Positions 54,878 to 63,292 of a stretch of DNA of 64,000 nucleotides are shown piece after piece. The stretch is from Dehalobacter sp. CP (GTDB lineage Bacteria; Bacillota_B; Desulfitobacteriia; Desulfitobacteriales; Syntrophobotulaceae). The position numbers were made by a program, and so were the translations under genes. Every line of letters starts with the position of its first letter. Positions within the stretch are counted from its first letter, which is position 1. Below the pieces are notes generated by a model. That model saw only the letters and a program-made list of their open reading frames with translations. It did no database searches and was not told the origin of the DNA. The stretch covers positions 7,309 through 71,308 of the forward strand of contig VMEE01000076.1 of NCBI GenBank assembly GCA_009910795.1, written 5' to 3'.

Positions 54878-55399
54878 ATTAACAAAGATTTACGGATTAA
54901 TGAAGAAATCCGGGCTCGGGAAGTTCGATTAGTAGGTGAAGAAGGAGAACAACTCGGGATCATTCCTATTAAAGATGCCTTGAGCGTCGCTGCTGAAAAA
55001 GCGCTTGATTTAGTGGAGATTGCTCCTGCTGCCAAACCACCGGTTTGTAAGGTGATGGATTATGGGAAATATAAATATGAGCAGGCGAAGCGTGATAAAG
55101 AAGCCCGTAAGAAGCAGAAGGTTGTTGAAATTAAAGAAGTCAAGCTCCGCCCGAATATTGAAGACCATGATTTTATGACCAAGGCGCGCAATGCCCAGCG
55201 CTTTTTAGGCGATGGCGATAAAGTTAAAGTTACCATCATGTTTAGAGGACGGGAGATAACACACCCAGACCATGGTAAAGTATTGTGTTTACGAATGGCT
55301 GAATTTCTTCGTGAAGAAGCTCTTGTCGAGCGTGAACCCAAAGTCGAAGGCCGCAATATGGTTATGATTTTAGCTCCTTCCGCACATAAACACGATTAA
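54878..55399 (+). CDS. infC: Translation initiation factor IF-3 (AUU start)
   Basis: A 173-residue IF-3. The conserved N-terminus NKDLRINEEIRAREVRLV begins only if translation starts at ATT (54878), seven bases after the strong site GGAGGTG. The first in-frame ATG-like start downstream (54980) would remove a third of the N-domain. AUU start codons are typical of infC because IF-3 rejects them, giving autoregulation. The C-domain region (VKLRPNIEDHDFMTKARNA) is intact. It leads infC-rpmI-rplT. Confidence 0.95.
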   Translation: MNKDLRINEEIRAREVRLVGEEGEQLGIIPIKDALSVAAEKALDLVEIAPAAKPPVCKVMDYGKYKYEQAKRDKEARKKQKVVEIKEVKLRPNIEDHDFMTKARNAQRFLGDGDKVKVTIMFRGREITHPDHGKVLCLRMAEFLREEALVEREPKVEGRNMVMILAPSAHKHD

Positions 55400-55421
55400 A
55401 ATGAAAAGGGGGTTGTCATAA

Positions 55422-55622
55422 ATGCCTAAAATGAAAACACATCGTGGAGCTGCCAAACGTATTAAGAAAACGGCTACCGGCAAAATTGTTTGTTATCATG
55501 CGTATAAAAGCCATATCCTGGAGAAGAAGTCGCCAAAGCGTAAACGGAATCTTCGCAAAGCGGCGGTTATGCATAGTACCGACGCGAAGCGTATTGCTCG
55601 TCTGATCGCTTATGTTAAATAA
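55422..55622 (+). CDS. rpmI: Ribosomal protein L35 (bL35)
   Basis: A 66-residue basic protein starting [13 protein letters not shown], the bL35 signature, and assembled into the large subunit. It lies 22 bp after infC with AAAAGGGGG upstream. Confidence 0.98.
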   Translation: MPKMKTHRGAAKRIKKTATGKIVCYHAYKSHILEKKSPKRKRNLRKAAVMHSTDAKRIARLIAYVK

Positions 55623-55650
55623 GAATATCACTTAAAGGAGGTCTTTAAAA

Positions 55651-56037
55651 ATGGCCCGTGTAAAAAGAGGCGTCAGAGCACATGAACGCCATAAAAAAAT
55701 ATTAAAATTAGCCAGAGGATATAGAGGACGTAAGAGCAAACTTTTCAGAATGGCCAAACAGCAAGTCGTTAAATCGATGGCGTATGCTTATGTTCACCGC
55801 AAACAGAGAAGGCGCGATTTTCGGAAACTGTGGATCACCAGGATTAATGCAGCTGCCCGAATGAATAACATTACGTATAACCGGCTGATGTACGGTCTGA
55901 AGCTGGCCAATGTCAATATCAACCGCAAAATGCTGGCCGATTTGGCAGTCAATGATCCTGCAGCTTTTACCAAGCTTGTAGAAGTTGCCCAAAGCAAACT
56001 TGAAAACACCAATGCAAAAGCTCAGGCAAATGCTTAA
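55651..56037 (+). CDS. rplT: Ribosomal protein L20 (bL20)
   Basis: A 128-residue bL20 ([38 protein letters not shown]). It is about ten residues longer than usual because of an Asn/Ala-rich tail. It is an early assembly protein and the expected repressor acting on the leader upstream of infC. Confidence 0.98.
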   Translation: MARVKRGVRAHERHKKILKLARGYRGRKSKLFRMAKQQVVKSMAYAYVHRKQRRRDFRKLWITRINAAARMNNITYNRLMYGLKLANVNINRKMLADLAVNDPAAFTKLVEVAQSKLENTNAKAQANA

Positions 56038-56060
56038 GTCAAGAATACCTATGAATCTTT

Positions 56061-56089
56061 GGAGTTCGGTCTTTTCAGGACCGGACTCC
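56061..56089 (+). terminator. Hairpin after rplT
   Basis: GGAGTTCGGTC (56061-56071) pairs with GACCGGACTCC (56079-56089), with one mismatch. The following T content is low, so termination may be partial and read into the methyltransferase gene. Confidence 0.5.
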
Positions 56090-56121
56090 TGCTCTATTTC
56101 AGGTAGTCCGGGAGGATCATC

Positions 56122-56946
56122 ATGATTGTTTCTTTGCAGAATGAACAGGTCAAGCATGTGGTATCCCTGCATGATAAAAAAGGCCGTAAAGAATATAGGG
56201 AATTCCTTGTAGAAGGCAAACGTTTTGTACAGGAAGCCATTCTTAGGCAAGCACAGCTTAAGAAAGTTTATTATACGGCCCAGGACGCAGCGACAGGACC
56301 ATCAGATCCGCAGTACTCCTTAAATATTTCCGGACTGGTGACGGAGGTACGTGCGCTGGGAATAGAAGCTGAAGAGGTGTCTGAAGCTATCATGCGCAAA
56401 ATGAGCGCTACAGAAGAGCCTCAGGGTATCCTTGGAATCATCCGGAGAACTGAATTTGACTGGCAGGATATCAAGGTTCGGAAGGATACCATTCTTCTCG
56501 TCGTCGATGGAATCCAGGACCCAGGTAATTTGGGCACGATTTTAAGAACCGCCCTGGCTGCAGATGTCAAGCAAATCATTCTGACAAAAAAAACGGTGGA
56601 TCTTTATAACCCTAAAGTTCTGCGCAGCAGTATGGGCTCCGTTTTTTCTGAGGTGATCCTAACGGATAAAACGCCTGAAGAAATAGCAATTTTTTGCAGA
56701 CAAAGAGAATGTTCCATGGTCGTGTCTACCATGGGTGGGACTTCCATATTTAAGACGAACATTTGTGAAGACTATCCTTTGGCATTAATTATTGGCAATG
56801 AGGCTGCGGGGCCGTCAGCTTTTTTTATGGAAAAGGCCGCGAAGCACTATTCCATTCCAATGTTTAACAACGTTGAATCGCTGAATGCATCGATGGCTGC
56901 CGGAATATTCCTTTATGAAATGCGAAGACAGGGACAATTCTTGTAA
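56122..56946 (+). CDS. TrmH/SpoU-family RNA 2'-O-methyltransferase
   Basis: A 274-residue SPOUT enzyme with an N-terminal substrate-binding domain (KEYREFLVEGKRFVQEA) and the knotted SAM-binding domain (DGIQDPGNLGTILRTA, ALIIGNEAAGPS, VESLNASMAAGIFLYE). It methylates a ribose in rRNA or tRNA. Position between rplT and pheS is common in clostridia. Which nucleotide it modifies is not evident. Confidence 0.93.
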   Translation: MIVSLQNEQVKHVVSLHDKKGRKEYREFLVEGKRFVQEAILRQAQLKKVYYTAQDAATGPSDPQYSLNISGLVTEVRALGIEAEEVSEAIMRKMSATEEPQGILGIIRRTEFDWQDIKVRKDTILLVVDGIQDPGNLGTILRTALAADVKQIILTKKTVDLYNPKVLRSSMGSVFSEVILTDKTPEEIAIFCRQRECSMVVSTMGGTSIFKTNICEDYPLALIIGNEAAGPSAFFMEKAAKHYSIPMFNNVESLNASMAAGIFLYEMRRQGQFL

Positions 56947-56969
56947 ACCATGATTGAAAATGATATAAT
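56941..56969 (+). promoter_or_regulatory. Promoter of the pheS leader transcript
   Basis: TTGTAA (56941-56946) and TATAAT (56964-56969) with 17-bp spacing and a TG extended -10 element. It overlaps the stop codon of the methyltransferase gene. Confidence 0.8.
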
Positions 56970-56971
56970 TC

Positions 56972-57060
56972 TGATCAGGCAAAGAAAACAATGACTTTGC
57001 TTTCCGAACCTAAGCCGAGGAAAGGTGGGCTCAAAATGTCAGCGCCTGATTATTTTTGGA
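56972..57060 (+). ncRNA. Unassigned structured 5' element ahead of the pheS T-box
   Basis: From the predicted transcription start, ATCAGGC (56974-56980) pairs with GCCTGAT near 57045-57051. It encloses two hairpins: CAAAG/CTTTG and CTTTCC/GGAAAG. A short T tract follows. This three-way-junction shape precedes T-box stem I by about 80 bases and is not part of a normal T-box. It could be a separate small RNA or regulatory aptamer. I cannot assign a class. Confidence 0.45.
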
Positions 57061-57137
57061 AAGCCTTCGAGGCAACCGGTTCTCCCCAATTATATCTTTT
57101 GTACAAGAACAACGACAAATTGACAAGTAACAATGAA

Positions 57138-57375
57138 CGGAACAAAAGGCAGGCAGGCCTCTAAAGGGAGGACCGACCCAGACTGAAAGTCGGCCAGGCA
57201 GGCAGCTACCTCAACATGGGAGTCTTGAGGTTGAAGTTCATTCCGGGAGTTAACCGGTTGGCAGCCGTTACCAGCTTATGAAGTGTGAACTGTGATTTGA
57301 CGCATGGTCAAAAAAGGGTGGTACCACGGGAAACCTAACTCTCGTCCCTAGAGGACGAGAGTTTATTGTTTTTTT
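57138..57375 (+). promoter_or_regulatory. T-box riboswitch upstream of pheS
   Basis: The T-box motif AGGGTGGTACCACGGG is at 57315-57330, and the terminator AACTCTCGTCC/GGACGAGAGTT at 57337-57363 is followed by T. Stem I is closed by CGGAA (57138-57142) with TTCCG (57241-57245). TTC at 57237-57239 is a fitting phenylalanine specifier on the 3' side of the stem. Confidence 0.92.
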
Positions 57376-57406
57376 ACATGAATTCATTGCTGAAAGGGTG
57401 ACCACA

Positions 57407-58429
57407 ATGCGAGAAGAAATAAAGAAGATTAAGGAAGATACACTGGAGCAACTGACGAAGCTGACTTCGTCGGAAGAGCTTCAGGAGCTAAAAGTCCGGG
57501 TGATGGGCAAAAAGGGATCACTCACATCCTTGCTGAAGCAGATGGGTCAGCTCAGTGCGGAAGAGCGTCCCCAAATGGGGCAGATCGTCAATGAACTACG
57601 CAACCAGCTCGAAGATGCCTGGGACAAAAAATGGAAGGAATTCGAAAAGAACGCTTTGGAAAGCAGACTTAGGGAAGAACGGATCGATATCAGTCTGTCA
57701 GGGTATTCTTTGCCTCAGGGGCACCAGCATCCTCTAAGCAAAGTGATCGAGGAAATTGAAGATATTTTTATGGGCATGGGTTTTACGATCGCTGAGGGAC
57801 CAGAAATAGAAACGGATTACTATAACTTTGAAGCGTTGAACCTGCCGAAAGACCATCCAGCCAGGGATATGCAGGATACGTTTTTTATCACCGAGGATAT
57901 TCTGCTTCGGACGCAGACCTCGCCGGTCCAGATCAGGACCATGGAAAAATTAAGGCCCCAGCTTCCGGTCAAGATCATTGCGCCAGGGAAAGTTTTCCGC
58001 AACGATGATGATGTAACCCACTCACCGATGTTCCATCAGGTAGAGGGGCTGCTGGTTGATAAGGGAGTCAGAATGTCTGATCTTAAAGGACTGCTTCTGT
58101 ACTTCTCCAGACAAATGTTCGGCGAATCCCGCGAAATCCGCTTGAGGCCGAGCTTCTTCCCATTCACAGAGCCCAGTGCTGAAGTTGATGTATCCTGTAT
58201 GCTTTGCGGCGGTGCAGGCTGCAGGCTGTGCAAAGGGACCGGCTGGATTGAAATCCTGGGAGCCGGGATGGTCCATCCGCATGTGCTGGAGATGGGTGGA
58301 TATGATCCTAAGGAAGTAACAGGCTTTGCTTTCGGCATGGGCGTAGAACGGATTGCCATGCTGAAATACGGCATTGAAGATATGCGGCTGCTTTTTGATA
58401 ACGACATCCGCTTCCTGGAGCAGTTCTAG
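57407..58429 (+). CDS. pheS: Phenylalanyl-tRNA synthetase alpha subunit
   Basis: A 340-residue class II synthetase subunit with an N-terminal coiled coil, the [14 protein letters not shown] motif, the catalytic core ([19 protein letters not shown]) and a four-cysteine knuckle, [12 protein letters not shown], seen in clostridial PheS. The ATG at 57407 is chosen; GTG at 57398 lies in the AAAGGGTG site. The TAG stop is also the first CTAG of the mobile-type repeat at 58426. Confidence 0.97.
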   Translation: MREEIKKIKEDTLEQLTKLTSSEELQELKVRVMGKKGSLTSLLKQMGQLSAEERPQMGQIVNELRNQLEDAWDKKWKEFEKNALESRLREERIDISLSGYSLPQGHQHPLSKVIEEIEDIFMGMGFTIAEGPEIETDYYNFEALNLPKDHPARDMQDTFFITEDILLRTQTSPVQIRTMEKLRPQLPVKIIAPGKVFRNDDDVTHSPMFHQVEGLLVDKGVRMSDLKGLLLYFSRQMFGESREIRLRPSFFPFTEPSAEVDVSCMLCGGAGCRLCKGTGWIEILGAGMVHPHVLEMGGYDPKEVTGFAFGMGVERIAMLKYGIEDMRLLFDNDIRFLEQF

Positions 58430-58545
58430 GACATTGATCTTTAAATAATTTGATAAATATAATCATTTGGGTCTGGTCTGCGCGCCACATTCCAGCTCCC
58501 GGCAGATAGCGCCCTCCATGGCGCTAATAGAGAACGGTATCCTAG
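58426..58545. repeat. MITE-like structured repeat, copy 4 (internally deleted)
   Basis: A 120-bp copy, reversed relative to copy 3, running from CTAG (58426, within the pheS stop codon) to CTAG (58542-58545). The left 99 bases match the right side of copy 3, including the AT-rich flank and GTCTGCGCGCCACATTCC. After CCATGGCG the centre and other arm are missing, and only the outer AGAGAACGGTAT end remains. Confidence 0.8.
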
Positions 58546-58621
58546 AAATAGTTTGAATGATTGTATAGATAGATTGTTTTTATTTATCATATAACATGTT
58601 GATGTACTGGAGGATGCTCTG

Positions 58622-61033
58622 ATGAGAGTAAGTATGGAATGGCTGAAACAATACCTCGAACTCAGTCTCAGCCCTGAGGAATTGGCAGAAGTCCTGACCA
58701 GGGGCGGGATTGAAGTTGAAGGGGTAGAATGCTTGAATAAAGGATTCACAGAAGTCTATATCGGTGAAATTCTGGATATCCAGCCCCATCCCGATGCCCA
58801 AAAACTGCAGGTATGCCGTTTGAATACCGGCAGGAAAGAACTGACCATTGTAACGGGTGCCTCAAATGTCCTTGTCGGGGATAAAGTACCGGTAGCCGTT
58901 CCGGGAGCGGTGCTTCCGGGGGGTAAAGAGATTCAGCCGGTCGAGATGAGAGGCGTAAAATCGTATGGGATGCTTTGTTCCGATAAGGAACTTGAGATCG
59001 AAGCTGTCGGTCAGGAACGCAGTAAAGGCGGAATTCTGATCTTGTCTCCTGACGCGCCTGTCGGTGAGAGCCTGGAAACCTATCTTGGTTTGCAGGACAG
59101 CGTCCTGGAACTGGAACTTTACCCTAACCGGCCGGATTGTCTGGCGATGGTCAATGTTGCGAGAGAGGCCGGAACTTTGCTCGGGAGAAAGCCTGTTTTG
59201 CCGGAATGGGCCCGGGAGGAAATGCCTTCCTGGCCGGAAGATATCAGGCAGAAGGTTGAAATTGAAGATCCGGAGCTTTCCTGGCGTTATTCGGCGCTGC
59301 TGGTGGATGATGTCGTCATTCAACCCTCGCCGCTTTGGATGCAGAACCGGCTTCGGGCTGCCGGGGTCCGTCCGATCAATAATATTGTCGATATTACCAA
59401 CTACTGCATGGTGGAAATGGGACAGCCGCTTCATGCGTTCGACCGGGATAAACTTCAGGGTACGGTCAGAGTCCGCAAAGCTAAACAAGGTGAAACCATG
59501 GTCAGCCTGGACGGCATCGAAAGAAGACTGGAGCCCGATATGCTGGTGATTGCTGACGATAACGGACCGCAGGCCATTGCCGGTGTCATGGGCGGCCTGG
59601 AAAGTGAAGTGACGGATAAAACCTGTAGGATCCTATTTGAATCAGCACATTTTCTCGGTTCGAGTGTCCGGCGTACCAGCAGAAAGCTGGGGCTCCGTTC
59701 GGAATCTTCCAGCCGTTTTGAAAAAGGGGTTAATCCTTACTGGACAGTTCCCACCCTGGCCAGAGTGGCAGAATTACTGCTGGAACTCGAGGCAGGTGTA
59801 CCGATGTCCTTTACGGAAAAAGTCTGTGCACTTCCGCCCAAGGTCCGGATTGAAATAGCGGTTTCTACGGTCAATCAGGTCCTGGGTGTGGAATATACGG
59901 ATCAGGAAATTGAAAAGGTGTTTGAAGCTCTTGACTTTGAATATCTGAAATTGTCTGACTGCCGGTACAGTGTTGACATTCCTTCCTACAGGCAGGACCT
60001 TAAAATTGAAGTTGATTTGATTGAAGAGATTGCCCGCATCATCGGCTATGATAAGATTCCTACCACCCTGCCGCAGGGCAGCCAAACGCAGGGGCGCAGA
60101 ACACCCGAACAGGCTTTCCGATACAAACTGCGTAAGATCCTGATCAAAGCCGGGATGAACGAGGTCATTTCCTACTCTTTCAGCAATAAAGAAATGGATG
60201 ATCAATGGGGGTCAGAAGGCCGGAATATCCCGCTCTTAAATCCATTAAGGGAAGAATTAGGAACGATGAGGACGTCACTCTTACCCGGACTATTGGAGAT
60301 TGCGTCCAGAAATACCGCCAGACGCAACACGGATCTGCTGCTGTTTGAAATCGGCAATGTCTATTTGCCAAAAGAGCTGCCGTTAAAGAAGCTACCCGAT
60401 GAGGTTTCCCGGATTGCCGGCCTGGCGCAGGGGGAAAGCAAACGTCACTGGCTGAATTCGCAGGTGAAATTTGATTTCTTTTATGTTAAAGGGATACTCA
60501 CACAAATTGCGCAAGAATGCGGAATGGAATTTGAATATCGGAGAATTGACGAAGGTAAGTACTGCAGCCTGCTTCATCCCGGGAGGTCCGCAAATATTTA
60601 CTGCAATGGTGAGTACCTCGGTATTCTCGGGGAAATCTATCCGCAGCTCGACCAGAGATGGGACCTGCAGCGCCCGGTGCTGTTTGAGCTCGATTTTGGA
60701 GCGCTGTTCAAGAATGCCAATCTCACGGTTGTTGCCAAATCGTACCCGCGTTATCCGGCAATTCAGCGTGATCTGGCCGTTGTCGTTCCGGAAGAGGTAT
60801 CCGCAGAAGATATTAAGAAAAAGGTAATGGCACTCGGCGGGAAATTCCTGAAAGAAGTAGAGCTGTTCGATGTGTATCAGGGACAGCCCGTTCCGGCGGG
60901 ACATAAAAGCCTTGCCTTTACGATGCGTTACCAGTCTGCAGAACGAACCTTGAAAGATGAAGAAGTGAACGCCTTTAATTCCGACATCCTTTCGGGAATA
61001 CAGCAGGAATTTGGGGCAAAATGGCGAAAATAA
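58622..61033 (+). CDS. pheT: Phenylalanyl-tRNA synthetase beta subunit
   Basis: An 803-residue beta subunit with a tRNA-binding OB fold (EILDIQPHPDAQKLQVC), the B3/B4 editing region, B5 and the C-terminal ferredoxin-fold anticodon domain (YPRYPAIQRDLAVVV). GGAGG precedes the ATG. It is separated from pheS by about 190 bp occupied by repeat copy 4, whereas the pair is usually adjacent; read-through is expected since no terminator is seen. Confidence 0.98.
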   Translation: MRVSMEWLKQYLELSLSPEELAEVLTRGGIEVEGVECLNKGFTEVYIGEILDIQPHPDAQKLQVCRLNTGRKELTIVTGASNVLVGDKVPVAVPGAVLPGGKEIQPVEMRGVKSYGMLCSDKELEIEAVGQERSKGGILILSPDAPVGESLETYLGLQDSVLELELYPNRPDCLAMVNVAREAGTLLGRKPVLPEWAREEMPSWPEDIRQKVEIEDPELSWRYSALLVDDVVIQPSPLWMQNRLRAAGVRPINNIVDITNYCMVEMGQPLHAFDRDKLQGTVRVRKAKQGETMVSLDGIERRLEPDMLVIADDNGPQAIAGVMGGLESEVTDKTCRILFESAHFLGSSVRRTSRKLGLRSESSSRFEKGVNPYWTVPTLARVAELLLELEAGVPMSFTEKVCALPPKVRIEIAVSTVNQVLGVEYTDQEIEKVFEALDFEYLKLSDCRYSVDIPSYRQDLKIEVDLIEEIARIIGYDKIPTTLPQGSQTQGRRTPEQAFRYKLRKILIKAGMNEVISYSFSNKEMDDQWGSEGRNIPLLNPLREELGTMRTSLLPGLLEIASRNTARRNTDLLLFEIGNVYLPKELPLKKLPDEVSRIAGLAQGESKRHWLNSQVKFDFFYVKGILTQIAQECGMEFEYRRIDEGKYCSLLHPGRSANIYCNGEYLGILGEIYPQLDQRWDLQRPVLFELDFGALFKNANLTVVAKSYPRYPAIQRDLAVVVPEEVSAEDIKKKVMALGGKFLKEVELFDVYQGQPVPAGHKSLAFTMRYQSAERTLKDEEVNAFNSDILSGIQQEFGAKWRK

Positions 61034-61076
61034 ACAATAATGATGCGAGTTAACAAGGTACTAGACAGGAGAGCGG

Positions 61077-61346
61077 GTGAAGACTGTGAATCCGGAAGAA
61101 CAAAAAGTATCAGTTCTGATTTTCGGAGAACTTCATGTTATTCGCGGCAAGGGATCTGAGGAATATATCAAAAAACTCGCCCATGATGTCGATAAAAGAA
61201 TGGAAGAAATTGCGTTGAAATTTCCCAAGCTTCCAGCACATCAGGTAGCTATCCTGGCGGCGCTTAATTTTGCAGATGAATTGGCAACAATAAAAGAAGA
61301 ACAGATGACGCTTCTTAACATGTTAGGAGAAAGCGGCGGCGAATAA
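61077..61346 (+). CDS. zapA: Cell division protein ZapA
   Basis: An 89-residue ZapA-type protein (VSVLIFGELHVIRGKGSEEYIKKLA, then a helical C-terminus HQVAILAALNFADEL) that bundles FtsZ filaments at the division site. GTG start with GGAGAG upstream. It follows pheT as in many Firmicutes. Confidence 0.92.
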   Translation: MKTVNPEEQKVSVLIFGELHVIRGKGSEEYIKKLAHDVDKRMEEIALKFPKLPAHQVAILAALNFADELATIKEEQMTLLNMLGESGGE

Positions 61347-61370
61347 TTTTTTTACCATTTGACGGTGATT

Positions 61371-61414
61371 AAGAAATGGTCGATCCCGCTTATTATTCGG
61401 CCATTTCTTTATTA
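61371..61414 (+). terminator. Terminator after zapA
   Basis: AAGAAATGGTCG pairs with CGGCCATTTCTT (61371-61382 with 61398-61409, one G-U-like position), followed by a T-rich tail. It ends the pheS-pheT-zapA transcript. Confidence 0.85.
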
Positions 61415-61510
61415 TTTATCGAAGGCGCCCAGTCTTTGGAAGGACTGTGCTATTTTGCTTTTGTTTATCAGGAAATGATAGAATAAAATGAAACAAACGG
61501 AGGTGTTACA

Positions 61511-61780
61511 ATGAAAGGAATTGTCACTGTAATAGGAAAAGATAAAGTCGGGATCATTTATGGCGTTACCAAGATTCTGATGGAGAATAATGTAAACGTG
61601 GAGGATATCAGCCAGACTATTTTGCAGGATTATTTCACGATGATGATGCTGGTCAATCTTTCCAACATAAAATGCGATTTCAGTGTTCTGAAGGAAGAAC
61701 TCGATGCCTTCGGCAAAGAGATCGGATTGTCTGTAAAGATTCAAAGAGAAGAGATCTTTGACTACATGCACAATATTTAA
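61511..61780 (+). CDS. ACT-domain protein (UPF0237 family)
   Basis: An 89-residue protein made of one ACT-like fold (VTVIGKDKVGIIYGVTKILMENNVNV, EDISQTI). It belongs to the UPF0237 group, which almost always precedes a PFL-family gene, as here. It probably binds an amino acid or related ligand and regulates its partner. GGAGGTG precedes the ATG. Confidence 0.92.
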   Translation: MKGIVTVIGKDKVGIIYGVTKILMENNVNVEDISQTILQDYFTMMMLVNLSNIKCDFSVLKEELDAFGKEIGLSVKIQREEIFDYMHNI

Positions 61781-61854
61781 CATATTTAACTTACAGTTAA
61801 CAAGGGTTGACAAGTTGCCAGCCGGAAACAGGGGAAGTCTTTTGGAGGTAAATA

Positions 61855-63213
61855 ATGAATCTCTATAAAAATATTTTTGAAACCACCCGCATGATCGAGA
61901 AAGAAAAACTGGATATCAGGACCATCACGATGGGCATTTCTCTGCTTGATTGCATCGACTCTTCGGGAGAAAAGGCCCGCCAAAGAATTTATGACAAAAT
62001 TACCAGGTTGGCACAGAATCTTGTCAAAGTCGGCAATGAAATTGAAACTGAATATGGCATTCCCATTATCAATAAACGGATTTCAGTCACCCCGATGGCG
62101 ATCATCGCTTCCGGGAGTGAAGAAGAAAGCTATGTCGAGTTTGCGAGAACGCTGGACAAAGCAGCCCGCGAGGTCGGCGTTAACTTTATCGGAGGCTTCT
62201 CCGCTCTGGTGCAGAAAGGCTTTACGAAAGGCGACAGAATCTTAATTGAATCCATCCCTGAGGCTCTGAATGAAACAGAACGGGTATGTTCGTCTGTGAA
62301 TGTGGCCAATTCCAAAGCCGGCATCAACATGGATGCAGTAAAGATGATGGGAAAAGTCATTAAAGATACAGCTTATTTGACCAGGGACAGAGACTCTCTG
62401 GGTTGTGCGAAGCTGGTGGTATTTGCGAATGCCGTCGATGACAATCCGTTTATGGCGGGCGCCTTCCACGGGGTTGGCGAACCCGAAGTTGTGATCAATG
62501 TCGGGGTAAGCGGCCCCGGCGTCGTCAAATGTGCCATGGAGAAGGTCAAGGGAGAACCCTTGCATGTCGTAGCCGAGAACATTAAGAAGACTGCTTTTAA
62601 GATTACCCGGGCCGGTCAGCTGGTTGGCAACGAAGTATCCAGAAGACTGGGTGTACCGTTCGGTATTTTGGATTTGTCCCTGGCCCCAACACCGGAAATC
62701 GGAGACAGTGTGGCCAGGATTCTGGAAGAAATGGGCTTGGAAGCCTGCGGAACCCATGGCACGACGGCAGCGCTGGCCATGCTGAATGACGCTGTCAAAA
62801 AAGGCGGCATCATGGCTTCCTCCTCCGTAGGGGGACTAAGCGGGGCCTTTATCCCGGTCAGCGAAGATGAAGGAATGATCAATGCGGTCAAATGCGGCGC
62901 CCTGACCTTTGACAAGCTCGAAGCGATGACCAGTGTCTGCTCCGTAGGACTGGATATGATTGCGATACCCGGAGACACGAAGGAATCGACGATCTCAGCC
63001 ATGATCGCAGATGAAGCCGCTATCGGCGTCATCAATAATAAAACCACCGCAGTCCGTATTATCCCGGTATATGGCAAAGGGGTCGGAGATACTGCCGAGT
63101 TCGGCGGTTTACTGGGCTATGCACCGATCATGGCTGTCAATCCATACAGCGCGGAAGAGTTCATTAACCGGGGCGGCAGAATTCCGGCGCCGATTCACAG
63201 CTTCAGGAATTAA
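61855..63213 (+). CDS. PFL-family protein (UPF0210/DUF711)
   Basis: A 452-residue UPF0210 protein with a pyruvate-formate-lyase-like barrel ([51 protein letters not shown]). There is no glycyl-radical motif, so it is not a true PFL. Its reaction is unknown; the constant pairing with the ACT protein suggests a ligand-controlled enzyme. GGAGGTAA precedes the ATG. Confidence 0.92.
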   Translation: MNLYKNIFETTRMIEKEKLDIRTITMGISLLDCIDSSGEKARQRIYDKITRLAQNLVKVGNEIETEYGIPIINKRISVTPMAIIASGSEEESYVEFARTLDKAAREVGVNFIGGFSALVQKGFTKGDRILIESIPEALNETERVCSSVNVANSKAGINMDAVKMMGKVIKDTAYLTRDRDSLGCAKLVVFANAVDDNPFMAGAFHGVGEPEVVINVGVSGPGVVKCAMEKVKGEPLHVVAENIKKTAFKITRAGQLVGNEVSRRLGVPFGILDLSLAPTPEIGDSVARILEEMGLEACGTHGTTAALAMLNDAVKKGGIMASSSVGGLSGAFIPVSEDEGMINAVKCGALTFDKLEAMTSVCSVGLDMIAIPGDTKESTISAMIADEAAIGVINNKTTAVRIIPVYGKGVGDTAEFGGLLGYAPIMAVNPYSAEEFINRGGRIPAPIHSFRN

Positions 63214-63235
63214 CAATTGCCAATTGACATAAACA

Positions 63236-63269
63236 CAAAAAAAGCCACATTCACCAGAAAGAGTGGCTT
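63236..63269 (-). terminator. Terminator of the DUF3102 gene (minus strand)
   Basis: AAGCCAC (63242-63248) and GTGGCTT (63263-63269) form the stem, and the A run at 63237-63243 gives the U tract on the minus strand. Confidence 0.8.
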
Positions 63270-63292
63270 GAAATTGGGGAAACGGGAAGAGA

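Noticed and set aside
57012..57036. Resemblance to the RNase P RNA start (GAGGAAAG followed by GGGCTC)
   Set aside because: Only about a dozen bases match; the other conserved RNase P elements are absent in the following 300 bases.
61855..63213. True pyruvate formate-lyase
   Set aside because: No glycyl-radical motif and no activase nearby; the sequence is UPF0210 paired with an ACT protein.
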